This document shows positions 46,798 through 58,573 of a stretch of DNA of 64,000 bases, piece after piece. The stretch comes from Fasciolopsis buskii (taxonomy: Eukaryota > Platyhelminthes > Trematoda > Plagiorchiida > Fasciolidae). The position numbers were made by a program, and so were the translations under genes. Where the stretch lies: positions 64,299 to 128,298 of the forward strand of contig LUCM01010122.1 in NCBI GenBank assembly GCA_008360955.1, given 5' to 3'. Position 1 is the first letter of the stretch; every line of letters begins with the position of its first letter. The notes beneath the pieces are model-generated. The model was not told where the DNA came from and did not search any database. It worked only from the letters and a program-made list of their open reading frames with translations.

Positions 46798-49700
46798 ATT
46801 ACCGATGTGTACACATTTCAAATTATCTCGCTTTGTCCGATCCTGTCCTTCACTGAACCCATGGTTTATTCATCCTTTATTGTTCTATGCTCTTCATTCT
46901 GCGTACAATCCTTGTCTGTCGAACGTTGATTTTTGTGTTCTGTTCAGCACTGTCCGACCCAGGTCGTCTGTTTCGTTTTATTCCGTCTCATTTATTTCTG
47001 TTTGTGCATGTGCGTTTATTCTCTTCTATCTCTCGCACACACACGCAGGCACGTCACAGTACATAGGCTAACTATTGTTTAGTGCATTCAGATGTAGCTC
47101 ATCCATTGCGATATCCACTGGGGGGTTCTAGGTTAACATTGGTCTAGGTGCGTACATAATTCGATCACTAATTCCGCCTTTCAGATGAAGCATAGGTCAG
47201 AGTGGACTCGTACTTATCTGACTATTGGCATGCGTTTGGAGAAGAGAGGATGTATCCAGTTCTGTGCTCATTTTTGTCTTTAGCCAAAACGAAATGTTGG
47301 ACGCACATTGCTAAAGAGACTGACAAACAAACTCACTCTAGTCCTCCCAGGCCCCCGATTGAGTCATTGTTTCTCGTATGTACCCTACCACTTCTGACTA
47401 GTGAATGGACGTATAAATGCGTTCCCATTGACTTTTAAATCTTCATAGACACTCAGATATCACCACCATCATCGTCACTCTTTCTATCGAATATTGGGTT
47501 CTTTTTCCCCATTTTTGTATTCAATTTATTCAGTCATGTCTTGTTCTTGTTATGCGTTAATTGCACTCACATAAGGACAACTTGCACTACAGTCCACGAT
47601 TATTGGGATACTGTTATACCACATGACTCCGTTAAACTCTCTTTATGCTCCAATCTCGTGGCGAGATGGCACGTGAGCGTTAAAGCCGTCTCTGCTTCAG
47701 CTGCTCAGTATGGGAACTGTTTTCTGCTTTCGTTGCCTTCGAAATCAAAAGTCAGTGCTTGATATCGGGAAACAGAATCCGTCGGACAAAAGTGCAAACG
47801 ACCATTCGTTCATGGCGAATGACCACCAAGAACTTTTGAACGGAAGGCGATCTTTAGTTGTGAGAATCATGAACATCACGCCTCAACTACGGCTTTTCGC
47901 ATCGAAACGTTTGGAGTATAAACAAATATTATGATACCAAGACTCCTCATTGACGTAGCCTTCGAGGCTTGAAGTTGTTAACCAATGGTTAACATAGTCG
48001 GTCCAATGGAAAAACGAACTTGTGCTGCTGCTAAGTGGGTAAGCCTCACTTGGCTTGGATGAAAGTGGCTGTGATCCCGCTCCCACTGGAGCTGCTTGTC
48101 TTAAACATCCGGTAAACCAAACAGGAAGGTCAGCATCCTGGCTTTAAGTGAAGCAAAATTGACCGGACGCATACATCGTTCGGTGTGTACATGTACTTAG
48201 ACCATAGCATTTAAAAAAATGGGTTCGAGAGAAACCAAGGTAATATGAAAACAGTAAGACAAAATTAGGATATTTTAAGTTCGCTGTCAGAAAGGAGCAT
48301 CGTTGTTATTCTAGCTTGCATATGGGACGTCTAACCTGGAAGCCGACCACCTCCTTAAATGCTATCCGTTGCAGCAAGCATGAAACACTGAGACGGATTT
48401 GCCTCGGTTTTATATGATTCTGACATGAAACGACGCTCAAGGAAGTGGAAAGGCTGGTCAGCCGTCGTTGAGGTTAGTTATCTTGTCAGGTGTGGCATAC
48501 GTGTTCTAAACTAGCTGTAGTTCCTCTTTCTGGAGTCTAATCAAAGTCATACAGTTTTTTATATCTGTATGATTTTTTTTCGTTCTATGTCCAAACAGAA
48601 TGGAAAATTGCTCCATTCAGTGAATTTTTATTCCCGTGTTTTTCAATCACAGTTTTGGGAATGGACTCTGGCGAGTATTCCAAACGACCCGTGACGAATC
48701 GATGTTTTACTTTTTCTGAAGCATACGCGAGCAATATATTTACTTCCCATCGATAGAAATAACAAAGTGCTACACCAACTCATACAAGGATGTGAAATGG
48801 GCATTTTGTGCGCAATTCGGTGGTGGCTACATCGTTCTTCGTCACTAGACAGATAAGGTAAGACACGGGTCCGTCTGTACACGAAGATAATCAGCAAACC
48901 AGTGGGTGGGATTCTAAATAGAGAGTGGAAATGTAATTATATTTTAGGAAAGTTTGAATTTGAATTAAATGAGAATGTATTCTCGCAAGTGAACAGACAG
49001 CTGGGTTTTTGTGAATGTAAACAGGCGTTATTATTTGACCCACTAACCATACACTGATGATTTTTTTGTTTTATCCGGTACGTCGCACCACCAGCTGCTC
49101 ATAATTTAAGCAGATGAAAAATAATTGGCATAATGGGCTTAGAAAAGTATGGGGACTGATCATGTAAATAAGGGAACTGCTGCATTTGATGATATCGTCT
49201 GAGGTCCCCAACCGTTCACTGGAGATGTGTCTCGGGACTTCAGTGGGTCTGTTCAAATAGACTTACTCGGGCCAGCCTCCATTTCTTAAAAACGCCCATT
49301 CCCCAGTTCATGTCATGTACTTTATGCCGCCGTACATATACGGATGTATTCCCAAAGAACTACTTTTGATAAGCTTGTCTGACGTGGGCATAAAAACGGT
49401 GACATTGTATAGACGATTAAAAGCGGAGGTTGCTATCTAATTTTTCTCGAACTTATTCACTTGCCAAGTCCTGCGCGTGCCATCGCGACAGTACTGTTAT
49501 GTGCAAACATAATCGCTATGCTCCTCTTCATTTCCTCATTTGAAACAAACGCTGTGGTAAATTCACAGTTCCGGTATCAGCAGCACCGACTTTCATGGTA
49601 CACTCGATCACCGTATCAATATCAGCAATGGGGTTGTCTTTAGGGAGACACTTGCGTCTGCTCCATTTCGTCCGCTTTTCCATTTTGCGTTTGCAATTTG

Positions 49701-50115
49701 TGAAACGGCAGATTTGTCCAAGGCCGTTGATGGTCAGTGGTTTGAGTTTTGTACCTGCACCGATAAACCCAACAGGGCGAGAGGGATGGATGGAGGAAAG
49801 CTTCATTTTTCTGCCTACTTTCATACAGCACATTATCATGCGTTTAACAGCACCTAGAATACGGTAGCCTGGTGAAGCATCAAGGTACCGGGGACCGCTG
49901 CTGCCGTTGCTCATTCATTTGAAAGTATTGGAGATGGTTAATTCAACATCCGGAAGTTCGAATAAACGATCACCTCGGAAGCAGATGACAACCCACTATC
50001 TTTCGGCTGCTTGCCGCGCAAGCAACCTCTTTAGGTGGGAATGTAACTTTGTCAGATTCGTCGCATGTTATTATGGAATCACTGATCTGATCGCAGGGGT
50101 TTCTCGTTAAAGTTA

Positions 50116-50451
50116 ATGAAGCTAGACATCAAAATTATCCTTTTCAGTTATTCATTTGGCGGAAGACGGATGGTTTTTAATTTCACTGATAAGAATCTGC
50201 GATACGCTGAACCTAAAAGGGTTGTACGAAAGTACTGTAAGGACCGCAGCAGGTCCACAGCTACGGAGGTTTTTGTTCAAGTGAAAAATCCTCAACCGGA
50301 TGCTAACGATTCATTCGATCAAAAGCGGAAAGTCATTAGAGGAAACACTAAAACCATATGTCAAAATGCCTTCTTAGGGCTTGATTATCTGTCAGTGGGT
50401 GCACAGCATAAACCACATAATCGATTTCCTATCAAGGAAGGAACGTTTTAA
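50116..50451 (+). CDS. Orphan ORF, 111 codons, function unknown
   Basis: An ATG-to-stop ORF with a protein-like, charged composition (for example LRYAEPKRVVRKYCKDR and TATEVFVQVKNPQPDAND). A candidate acceptor (CCTTTTCAG) occurs inside its first twelve codons, so it could instead be an exon beginning at about 50148. No domain, signal peptide or membrane segment is recognised, and no donor-linked neighbour exon was found. It may well be a chance frame or part of an unknown repeat. Confidence 0.22.
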   Translation: MKLDIKIILFSYSFGGRRMVFNFTDKNLRYAEPKRVVRKYCKDRSRSTATEVFVQVKNPQPDANDSFDQKRKVIRGNTKTICQNAFLGLDYLSVGAQHKPHNRFPIKEGTF

Positions 50452-51648
50452 AACATGTCTAGGACGCAAACTAAGGTACGTTCCGAGATAGACAGATATT
50501 TCCTTGTCCGATGAGTATCGTTATTACGGTAATGCCAACCCAATTAATGGATTGGGATACTTGTCAACCGGTGGGTAGTGACTTGCGGCCCGCGAAACTT
50601 TAAGGAACTTTATGGTGCAGATGGCGATGAATATCTTCCAAAGCTATTGTTACAAATTTTTCCGAGGAGAACTCGTCTGCAGGTTGTGAGAACGACCTAC
50701 TGTTTGAATCAGAGTTGAATAAAACTAGCCTGCTCCCAAAACTACTGCTGGTGCAAATGTCCCAATTGATGCAAAACTTTCACATGTGCGCGCGTGCTGA
50801 TCTCGTTTGCGGTCTCAGTTCTCGGACTTGTTCATTTCTCGTTGTTGGCTACTCACGAGTAGCTGATATGCGTCAGCTTGTCGGAACTTAACAATAATCG
50901 CTGGACGGTGGAGGGCGAACCTCGTGCTAATGCCGACCATGTGAAGTCTTGTATCTCACAAACACCGCACTGGTAATGTGGAACGTGCAACGAATGGAGA
51001 GTAGATTTCACATTTATTTTAAATTCATTTGTGCCATGCGCCCAATCGGAATGTTCTGCTCGTGTTCGAAAAGAATGCAGGAACAGGATTTCTTACCGAG
51101 GTCATCCATCCATCCATCTGGATGCCGAACTAAAAAACGTGCGCTGCAGCCGTAGATACCGGGTGACTAAGCCACAGAGAAATAACAAAAGGCTTAACGA
51201 GTGTCTCGTACAAACAAACGGGTGATTGTAGCCCTTTTGTAGTAATCTTAGCCAAAAATCGGAAATCTCACAGACTGCTAGTTCACCGTCGAAGAATTTG
51301 TCGCAACGGATAGGCGGTAAAATTCGACGAACTTCCAATCGACTCATTAGCATGAATGCATGCCATCTAGAAGTTAGAAACAATAAAGCTGCAAGATCAG
51401 CAACCGACCGATTGAAATGCCGTTTATGGGTGCATTGTACTTCGGTCTCCAGATTGATGGATTCGGACATTATGCGGACAGGCCGAAATTATCCTAGCGC
51501 ATGCTGTAAATTTCTTCCCGTGAGAATTAGAGAGAACTCGCTCTTGCTAGTTGAAGAGGACTCGCGCATCGCAAATTTGATGAATTCGACGGAGAACTGA
51601 AATCACTGATATGGGGAAATTCTACAACCACTGAACAAACTAAAAAGG

Positions 51649-51939
51649 ATGCAACTGGTTCATCTGTATCCATTTTTCAGTTTGACCTCAGGTGATCTTA
51701 ATGGCCACGCGATGTGCAGGTTCGATGTTACCTTGATTGAGTCCATAATTTCGTCTAATGATACGCAGTGTTCTTTACTAAAAGATGAAAATTCTAGCCC
51801 TTTGCCTTTTATCAGCAGATTGGGAATTTTTTACCTGGCACAGACCAGGCCACGAATCCATCAGATTGAGCCGATAAGTCGGACGTACTGCCCCCGTATG
51901 CGGTACGGCATTCGTTCTAATTCAGATCAGATTTGCTAG
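51649..51939 (+). mobile_element. Possible LINE endonuclease relic
   Basis: The + frame contains FFSLTSGDLNGHAMCRFDVT, which fits the GDFN block of LINE endonucleases. It is followed by a spacing and a TQ..L stretch that loosely fit the family. The rest is degraded and no SDH motif is visible. Weak. Confidence 0.3.
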
Positions 51940-54841
51940 ACCATTGTTAGAGGCTAAAAGCAATAGTCAGAGGTCAGTAAATGTTGACCACAGACTACTG
52001 AACGGTGACCATATATTACTAAACGACGGAAAACCTCGCAACGTACCTTAGCTCCTGCAACACTGTTAAACCGAGGGAGACAACTAGTCACTCGGTGCCA
52101 GCTGTTGGAGCGCGAATATATAGGGCCATATGCATGAGACTAAGCTAACCATTGAAATGCTTGATATCTCTCGGGTTTGATTATTTTAATGGCCTAAGGA
52201 AATTAAACCAGCCAAGCCACACCTGTCTCGACAACTATGTCGTCCTTCGATTCCCGCAGTAGAAAACTGTGTTGCTTAGTGGCATATAATGTCAGAGAAA
52301 AACATTTAAAAAACGGAAACTCAATGTCAGTTAGCTGCATGGAAGATCCCTGAAGTTTTCTACTGACTAACGAAATGTATCTTTTGTTCGGCATGCGAAT
52401 AAAAATGAGTGCTCGGCAGTTTTTCGTCCCATCACTCCTCGATTTACTTGGGAATTTCTTTCGAAGTAGTGGTTGGGTCTGAAGTCTGTCCTGGTTTATG
52501 ATCTGGTGGGCATACGTCGTACATAGGTCTACTTCAGCACCAAGTTCCTGCTGTTTGCGTATTGCTGCAACATACGAAAAGGCGAGGCGCGTATAGACAC
52601 TGGTTTATCGTAAGATCTTCCGTAGCTCCGTCACATACCTCTCGGTCAACGCCAGGCGATTGACAACGGAGACAAGCTAACCTATTAGCCCTTGAATTTG
52701 CATAGGGTAAGTAAGGTAAAGCTGCAATCTTGGTTTGCTGCGTACAAATCACATTAGGAATGATTTTGATAAGTCATTCCATGACGTTTTTTAATTCCGA
52801 TCATTTGATAAGTTCCCCACCAGCCTCATCATTTTTGAAAAATCAAATTAACTGGTTTTCATTCGCATTCAACTCCGATCACCTAGGCAGTTTTGGCACT
52901 TCTGTACTGATATTCGCTCGGTGGACACGGGCGCTATCGTCTTGAGAGAGTATTGCTTTGATTTCGATTCTTGAGAAGAACTGGTCTTTCAAAGTTGAGA
53001 TTTTCCCTACCAACTCCTAAAGGGACGCCCGCAATCTCCGTCATACTCGGATGGTTGGCCACTTTTTCTCAAATTTCTTCCACCTACCTACAGTATTTCG
53101 GTGGTGGTTTACGAATATTCTCGCCTGCTGCATTCCAGCGGCCCGACAAACGTTCTCTTCAATAAAGCTAATGGTTTCTGATCCATAGCCATATCCTTAG
53201 TGTTACTGGTTTCGATTTTTGTTAATCCAAAATTACACCCATGAAGACAAGAAATTAGCGGTCCCAACTATGTAGCTATGTTAGTGTACTATGGGTTTTT
53301 GAATTAAACCGACAATCGAATAGAAAAATAGTCATAATGTGAATGGCCTGAGAACAACTCGAATTGTGAATGAAGTACATACATAATTCTCTAACTTAAG
53401 AACAAGTAGACGTGATGGATGGTCACCGTAACAGCGCATGTTGTCTCACCGCCAACGCGCATACGTGGTTTGTGCTAGTCTCCGGGCATTGGGACAATCT
53501 TGCTCCATTTTGGTGAATTGTCCAACGTTCGAAATGCTAGAGCTTCCAGCTGCATGCAATGCTGAGAGACGGTCCGGAAATTAACAAGTGGAGCGTGATG
53601 AATAAGGCCAAGGACGTGTCAAAATTTATAGGAACCAAGCTTCCTAACGAAAACGGCTTCTTGGTTTTAGGGATAGATCGGAACTCGTTTCTACGAACAA
53701 TAAAATTTTGGCCAATTTGCTGGTCATTTTCGTTTCAAATTCTCCCAAAACCTTCGGATTCACCTTGAACAGTACTAACCGAAGTCTAAGGTATTCTCCA
53801 ACAAACCATTCCCATGACCATTCAGAAATGTCCGGAGATAATGTTGTATAGCTTGTATAATGTGGAATCGTTTCAATGTAATTCTGAAACACCCTAATAA
53901 AAGTGCGGATATTTCCACATATTTGTTGAGTAAATTTCGACATACAGAAAAAAAGATTTCTTTCACTGTAGTACACAAGACACCAGAAAAAAGCCTACCA
54001 CATCTATCGAGTGAATTCAATAGAATTGGAAAGCGAAACAAGCCGACCTTTAAAGTGAACTAGACTTTCGAGGAACCAAACGCAACTGAACTAAACTGAA
54101 ATTTGGCTGAACTCAACATTTGCTAAACTAAGCTGAACTTAGAATCTGCTAAGTTGAATTGAACGTTTGCGTCAGAATCTCGTTTCCATGGTGTCTACGT
54201 GATTCTTAAGCGAGCTGGTCATCCGTGCACGCTCATAATGACTCAAATAATTCGATATGAACTTAATAAGGGCGTGTACAAGCATTGGGAGGACTGAATA
54301 GCAGAACACTAACTACGCGCATCTGACCAAGGGCAGTGATCGTCAAACCAATAGCGTCCTTCCATCTGTATACGAAAATACATTACTGACTACATGGGAT
54401 AAACTTTCGCCGAACTAGACTCCAATAATATAGTCTTAGGATAAGGAGGGATGAATTATGATATACTTCACCAATAAACACATGCATATTATCAAATCGT
54501 TAGAAAACAACCCGTACAACGAATTTGTGGACAAAGGTATGATGGAGTTCAAAGAGATTGGCGCGATGTAAATTGCTGATAACGTAAGTCACGAGTCATA
54601 CAGCTGAGTGTTGGAAAAATAGAAATACACTTTGAAGAAAACTGGGAATATTAGGAGAGTTTGAAATGTTGTGAAAAGATAACATGGGAACGAATAAAAC
54701 TTACAAATGCTGAAGGAATGGTACGTTTATGTGTGCACTCTGTTTCGTAAAAAAGATATTTACGACAGTCAGAAGATACACCTATTCACACTTGTCCACA
54801 TTCTTGACAACTTCCTCCTAATTCTTTGTGATTCCAGTGAA

Positions 54842-54956
54842 TTATAAAATTAGACTGACCAGACCTCGGGAGGTGTAGACACCGGAGCATACGCCTAAGA
54901 TGAGAAAGAATGCAGCCAACATTCCGGCCATTTCGGCACGTTCGGGGGCGCAGCTT
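54842..54956 (-). CDS. ENT (SLC29) nucleoside transporter, terminal exon
   Basis: Gives residues 115-151 of the visible fragment and the TAA stop. The first base completes a Lys codon. The peptide APERAEMAGMLAAFFLILGV aligns with the final ENT helix and its lead-in (in human ENT1, 'HEREVAGALMTFFLALGL'). It ends YTSRGLVSLIL, the short extracellular tail usual for the family. The acceptor on this strand is TTTTGCAG. The gene is convergent with PHTF. Confidence 0.9.
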
Positions 54957-57900
54957 CTGCAAAAGGCGAATCGAAGAAATATTAACTTTAGGTATTATTT
55001 AATGTGAACATGGAGGAAAGAGGTGTAAGTACTGATGAGGACTGCGGCGAAAAAAATCAAGCGATGAGTAACAAAGCCTGCATTTAGCTTGACGGGCATA
55101 TAAAGTCCATTTAATACGACTGATTCGGTTATTTGTTGTAACGATGGAGCTCGTCAGTCAGCATGAGAGGTCTGATTTTCATGAAAGAAATGAGGAAATT
55201 AATAACTCCATCGATTCGTCGTGGAAACTGATATGACACTTTGTCTGTCACAGCATTATCAGTAGCAGTATCTAAGTTGGTTATGCAATTCAATCGTCTT
55301 ACAAATTTCAGGTCAACGTTAGTCGTAAAAAACAAACGTTTTTACTGAACAAGTTTTGGCTGTTTAATTAAGTCATGACAAACCAAGGCAAACAGACGTT
55401 TGTGGCCCAATGGACGTTGATAGTGAGCATTCTATTCAGTAGGCCATGACTTTTCGAAACCTATTTTCGTTTGGATACTAAGTAGAATTCAAACAATGAC
55501 GCAGAAGTCAAAAACGTTGGTTAAATTTAACATTTACTGGAACGGATTAGCATCAGCCAACCTGTCTTTGAGAAAGCTGACTTTACGTTAAGTATGTGCG
55601 TCCTGCTTTCGGACCGGTCCATTCTGCGGTTAATGACGTTAGAATTTATCATTTTCACTGAAGACTTTCGTGATGCTTAAACATTAACCATGTCACTTTC
55701 TATGGCATTTACACTGTGCCTTGTTCTTTTAATTTGTAACTTGCACCGAGCCCTTAACTACTGATTATATTTTCACTAGGTAAATGTACTCTCGAAATTC
55801 CGGGTCGCTAAACCAATAGCCCTGGCAACTGGAGTCTGATGGCACAATACAACGAACAAATGGAAAATTCAAAGTTTCAATTAAAAAATTTCATTATCCA
55901 CACTTGCAATAATTAGTCCTATACGCACAGAGCGTGAAATATCTGAGAACCATACTTGGGAACTAACTCTCCTTCGAGTGGGAGACCGAACAACGTTAGA
56001 ATGCCAGAAAGTACATGGCGACAGTCAACAATTTTGCACAGGGCAGTTAAAAGGTGGATTGCAAAACATCCCAAGTAACATATCTGTGTCACCAGTCGAG
56101 GTGATACTGACGATGCCACCTCCGTCAGTGATGAGACGGTTGGGATCTGAACTCCAAGCTCAGCGGCGAGGGCCGCATGGAAACCAACAACCTGAGGTAC
56201 GACGAACACAAATTTTCAAATCCATCTAGACTTCCATGCTTTCCCACGTAGACTTTTAGCTTTTCATGAACAATTTACTCAGCAGTTAAATATTCACTTG
56301 AAAATCCACCCTTCGAAACTAGAATCTCCTCGAGTGAAAGAAGTAGATTTAGGTATGGTGAGTCAAGAATTTCGCTCTACCATTTGCCTACAGACTAATG
56401 AAAGCTTTGGGTCCGGATTTTAACAAGTAGGGACATTTCGCGCGCTCGTGATCAATGGGGGGCCCAGTTACCTACCCGCGACCTGAAGAAGCCTGCCTTA
56501 GCAACTCGATAAGTTACTTGTAACTGATCACTTGAATGCGTTGTGATTTGGTACCTACTGACGTTCGAAGGTGGTGCAATTATAAAATCCCATTATTATC
56601 ACGATTCCGGGACCCCATGCCTCAGTAAAGACGGCTTAAGACTTTCGTCGTAAGAAACGCAAAAACTTAATTTCATGTGACCATCTATCGGGAGCACTAA
56701 GATTAAACAAATTAGGTCACTACACCCTGTACCAATAAGCTTTGGCTAAAGCCAGCAAGTATTTTTCCCCGGCACAATATTCGTTATTCGTCTGCCAAAA
56801 TCCGCTTACCACGACCTACAATTCTTTAGCCACGGTTGACAGTCCTTTAGAATAAAAACACTCAAAGACTGAATCACGGCCAGAGAATTCCGGATTCTGG
56901 CTTATGGATCGTGGATAATACGTGCGTGAAATATAGCAGCTGAACAGAATGTGATATCCCACATGCTTGAAAAATGCAGTGTAAAAGCAAACAGAAATCA
57001 GACTGGACATCAGGAGATATAAAACGAAGATACGACTTTTCAGAATGCATACACAAGGTCTACTTAATGGTCGAAGCTAATGCCAAAAGTAAGCAAAAGC
57101 GTCCTGTTTATGGATTGATTTCATAGTTTGTCTTTCCTTTCAAATCGTCTTGCTCTATTTAAGTTGTAATTATTTTAATCTACGAGACAGGAATTAGAAG
57201 TTTCATGAATGTCATGTGCTTAATTACATTTTTTTGTACCTAGTTCACCAAATAAACCGGCTGGTTTATTTTTGCTTACAGTTATGAGCAGTGCCCATAC
57301 AGTGCCTCCACTGTGGCATTCCTATTCCGGGGAGAATGACTGTAGGTCGAACAACATAATTCCTAGGCTATCCACGACGTTTCACAATAGTGCAGCTGAA
57401 CGTTGGGGTCGAAAATAGCACGGTTTCCAATGGTGTTATGGGTATTTCTGATACAAAATGAAGTTTTTAGAAATAACACTAAATTACCAACTTATGAAGA
57501 CTGTCATGCATATTGACCTGAAAGGTCGTTTGAATAGCTCCACAATACGTATAGTGAGGTGCTTCATCCTCTGGGGGGTCGATCAACTGATGAATAACGT
57601 TATTTGGTCGAAAAAAGATTTCGCATCATGTGGTGTTGCTGTTGGACAAACCGTTGAGAGCCGGATGGGATAGCCTGAGAGGTACGATGCTTGAATCTCG
57701 ATCGTTCGTCTCAGGTTTGCTTCCTAGGTCAGGTGCAACGGAAACGCACTGCTGCTGATTGCTAACAAGAACAAAACTGTGGAACAAATATTTTATATCA
57801 CTTTCAACAGGATCAGTCAGGTAATCGTGCTACAGGATCAGTCACTTTCGGCGCGAAGCTAACAACTTACGCTTTCTTGATTGTCGTCAAAGGTCACTGT

Positions 57901-58009
57901 AAATGCCAACGGAATAAACAACTTTCAAAACCCATCAGGGATTGTGGAAAGGCAATTGGTTCATACGGCAACCGAGAAACGTCGAAGAGAATGAAACCAG
58001 AGGACTTAC
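54957..58009 (-). other. ENT intron, 3.1 kb
   Basis: On the - strand it starts GTAAGT and ends TTGCAG. It holds overlapping unassigned frames at 55919-56229 on both strands, likely repeat DNA, and a SINE-like repeat near 57650-57800. Confidence 0.5.
57650..57800 (+). repeat. tRNA-like short repeat (SINE-like), diverged copy
   Basis: Shares with 63676-63833 and the fold-back insertion in the LINE the order GGTTTGCTTCC (polymerase III B-box-like), GTCAGGTGCAACGGA and GCACTGCTGCTGATTGCTAA, then CAAGAACAAAACTG. An A-box-like GGATAGCCTGAGAGG lies about 45 bp upstream. Family assignment as a tRNA-derived SINE is inference. Confidence 0.4.
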
Positions 58010-58204
58010 TTTGGGGCATACATCATGGCCAGTGAGGAGAAATACCCGTTTGTAAACGCAAACACGATAGCCGCAAAGAGATACATATGATCATTACCGA
58101 CCATTACAGGTAGTTTCGGGTCGGGCAAATTGAAGTTGCAAAACAAGAAGAATGGGATAAAGAAGGCAGTTCTAGTCCACACAGGTATCCAAAGGAAGCG
58201 AGGA
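58010..58204 (-). CDS. ENT (SLC29) nucleoside transporter, penultimate exon
   Basis: Residues 50-113 with split codons at both ends. PRFLWIPVWTRTAFFIPFFL then FCNFNLPDPKLPV matches the ENT helix that begins 'R..F.PL...CN'. YLFAAIVFAFTNGYFSSLAM then MYAPK matches the hallmark 'F.NGY..S...M..P' of the next helix, which lines the permeation path in ENT proteins. Two acceptors lie 5 bp apart. The inner one (CCTAG) is required by the phase of the neighbouring exon. Donor CCAAA-GTAAGT. Equilibrative transporters of this family move purine and pyrimidine nucleosides down their gradient. Flukes lack purine synthesis, so such a carrier would serve salvage, but substrate range cannot be read from this piece. 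Confidence 0.94.
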
Positions 58205-58328
58205 CTAGGCTAGATATGAAAAAAACAGAAAGAATGAAATCGGCAAAAGACAGAGAAAACACATATGTATATATTAATTGCAGTTTAAACAAAAATTATC
58301 TTTGGCTTGTTCTGGTCCTGGCCGTTAC
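58205..58328 (-). other. Short ENT intron (124 bp)
   Basis: On the - strand it starts GTAACG and ends ATCTAGCCTAG. A tandem acceptor (CTAG, CCTAG) is present. Use of the outer site would add 5 nt and shift the frame. Confidence 0.8.
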
Positions 58329-58475
58329 CTTAAAATAACTAGCAACATCAAAGCACAGTTACCAAAAAGACAAACTTTGAACCGTAGCATTGACGACGTC
58401 ACTTCGTCCGATGATGAAATGCCTGCAATCAGTTTGCCCAACCCATAGAAACCAACCAGTACCATGCAGTTAAAC
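58329..58475 (-). CDS. ENT (SLC29) nucleoside transporter, internal exon
   Basis: Residues 1-48 of the visible fragment, entered with one base. FNCMVLVGFYGLGKLIAGIS aligns with the ENT helix 'FN..D..GR', where the usual Asp-x-x-Gly-Arg is here Leu-Gly-Lys. A second hydrophobic run (CLFGNCALMLLVIL) leads into the next exon. The acceptor is TAATTTAG and the donor TTAAG-GTAACG. The eight or so helices upstream were not found, so they lie in small exons I cannot see or beyond base 64000. The three exons together total 457 nt, exactly 1 plus 152 codons, which supports the model. Confidence 0.85.
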
Positions 58476-58526
58476 CTAAATTACGGTAAAAGAACATCAT
58501 TGCCAGACATGCTATGTATTTGTGTG

Positions 58527-58531
<5 letters not shown>

Positions 58532-58571
<40 letters not shown>
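58532..58571. repeat. (TA)20 microsatellite
   Basis: Forty bases of uninterrupted TA, 57 bp upstream (on the - strand) of an ENT exon. Confidence 0.95.

Positions 58572-58573
<2 letters not shown>

Larger units (their letters stand above)
46091..54841. other. Intergenic region between two convergent genes
   Basis: 8.75 kb between the PHTF stop and the ENT stop. The first kilobase, with an ORF at 46505-47071, is pyrimidine-rich with CA repeats and is probably PHTF 3' UTR or its flank rather than a gene. Orphan ORFs of uncertain status lie at 49914-49528 (-), 49461-49643 (+) and 50116-50451 (+). A possible LINE endonuclease relic lies at 51649-51939. The rest shows no supported feature. Confidence 0.5.

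Noticed and set aside
46505..47071. The second-longest open frame in the window (188 codons, +)
   Set aside because: It lies just past the PHTF stop, is rich in pyrimidines and CA repeats, has no domain, and its hydrophobic peptide is what a pyrimidine-rich UTR gives by chance.
55919..56229. Overlapping open frames on both strands in the ENT intron
   Set aside because: Open on both strands over the same bases, no recognised domain; repeat DNA is more likely.
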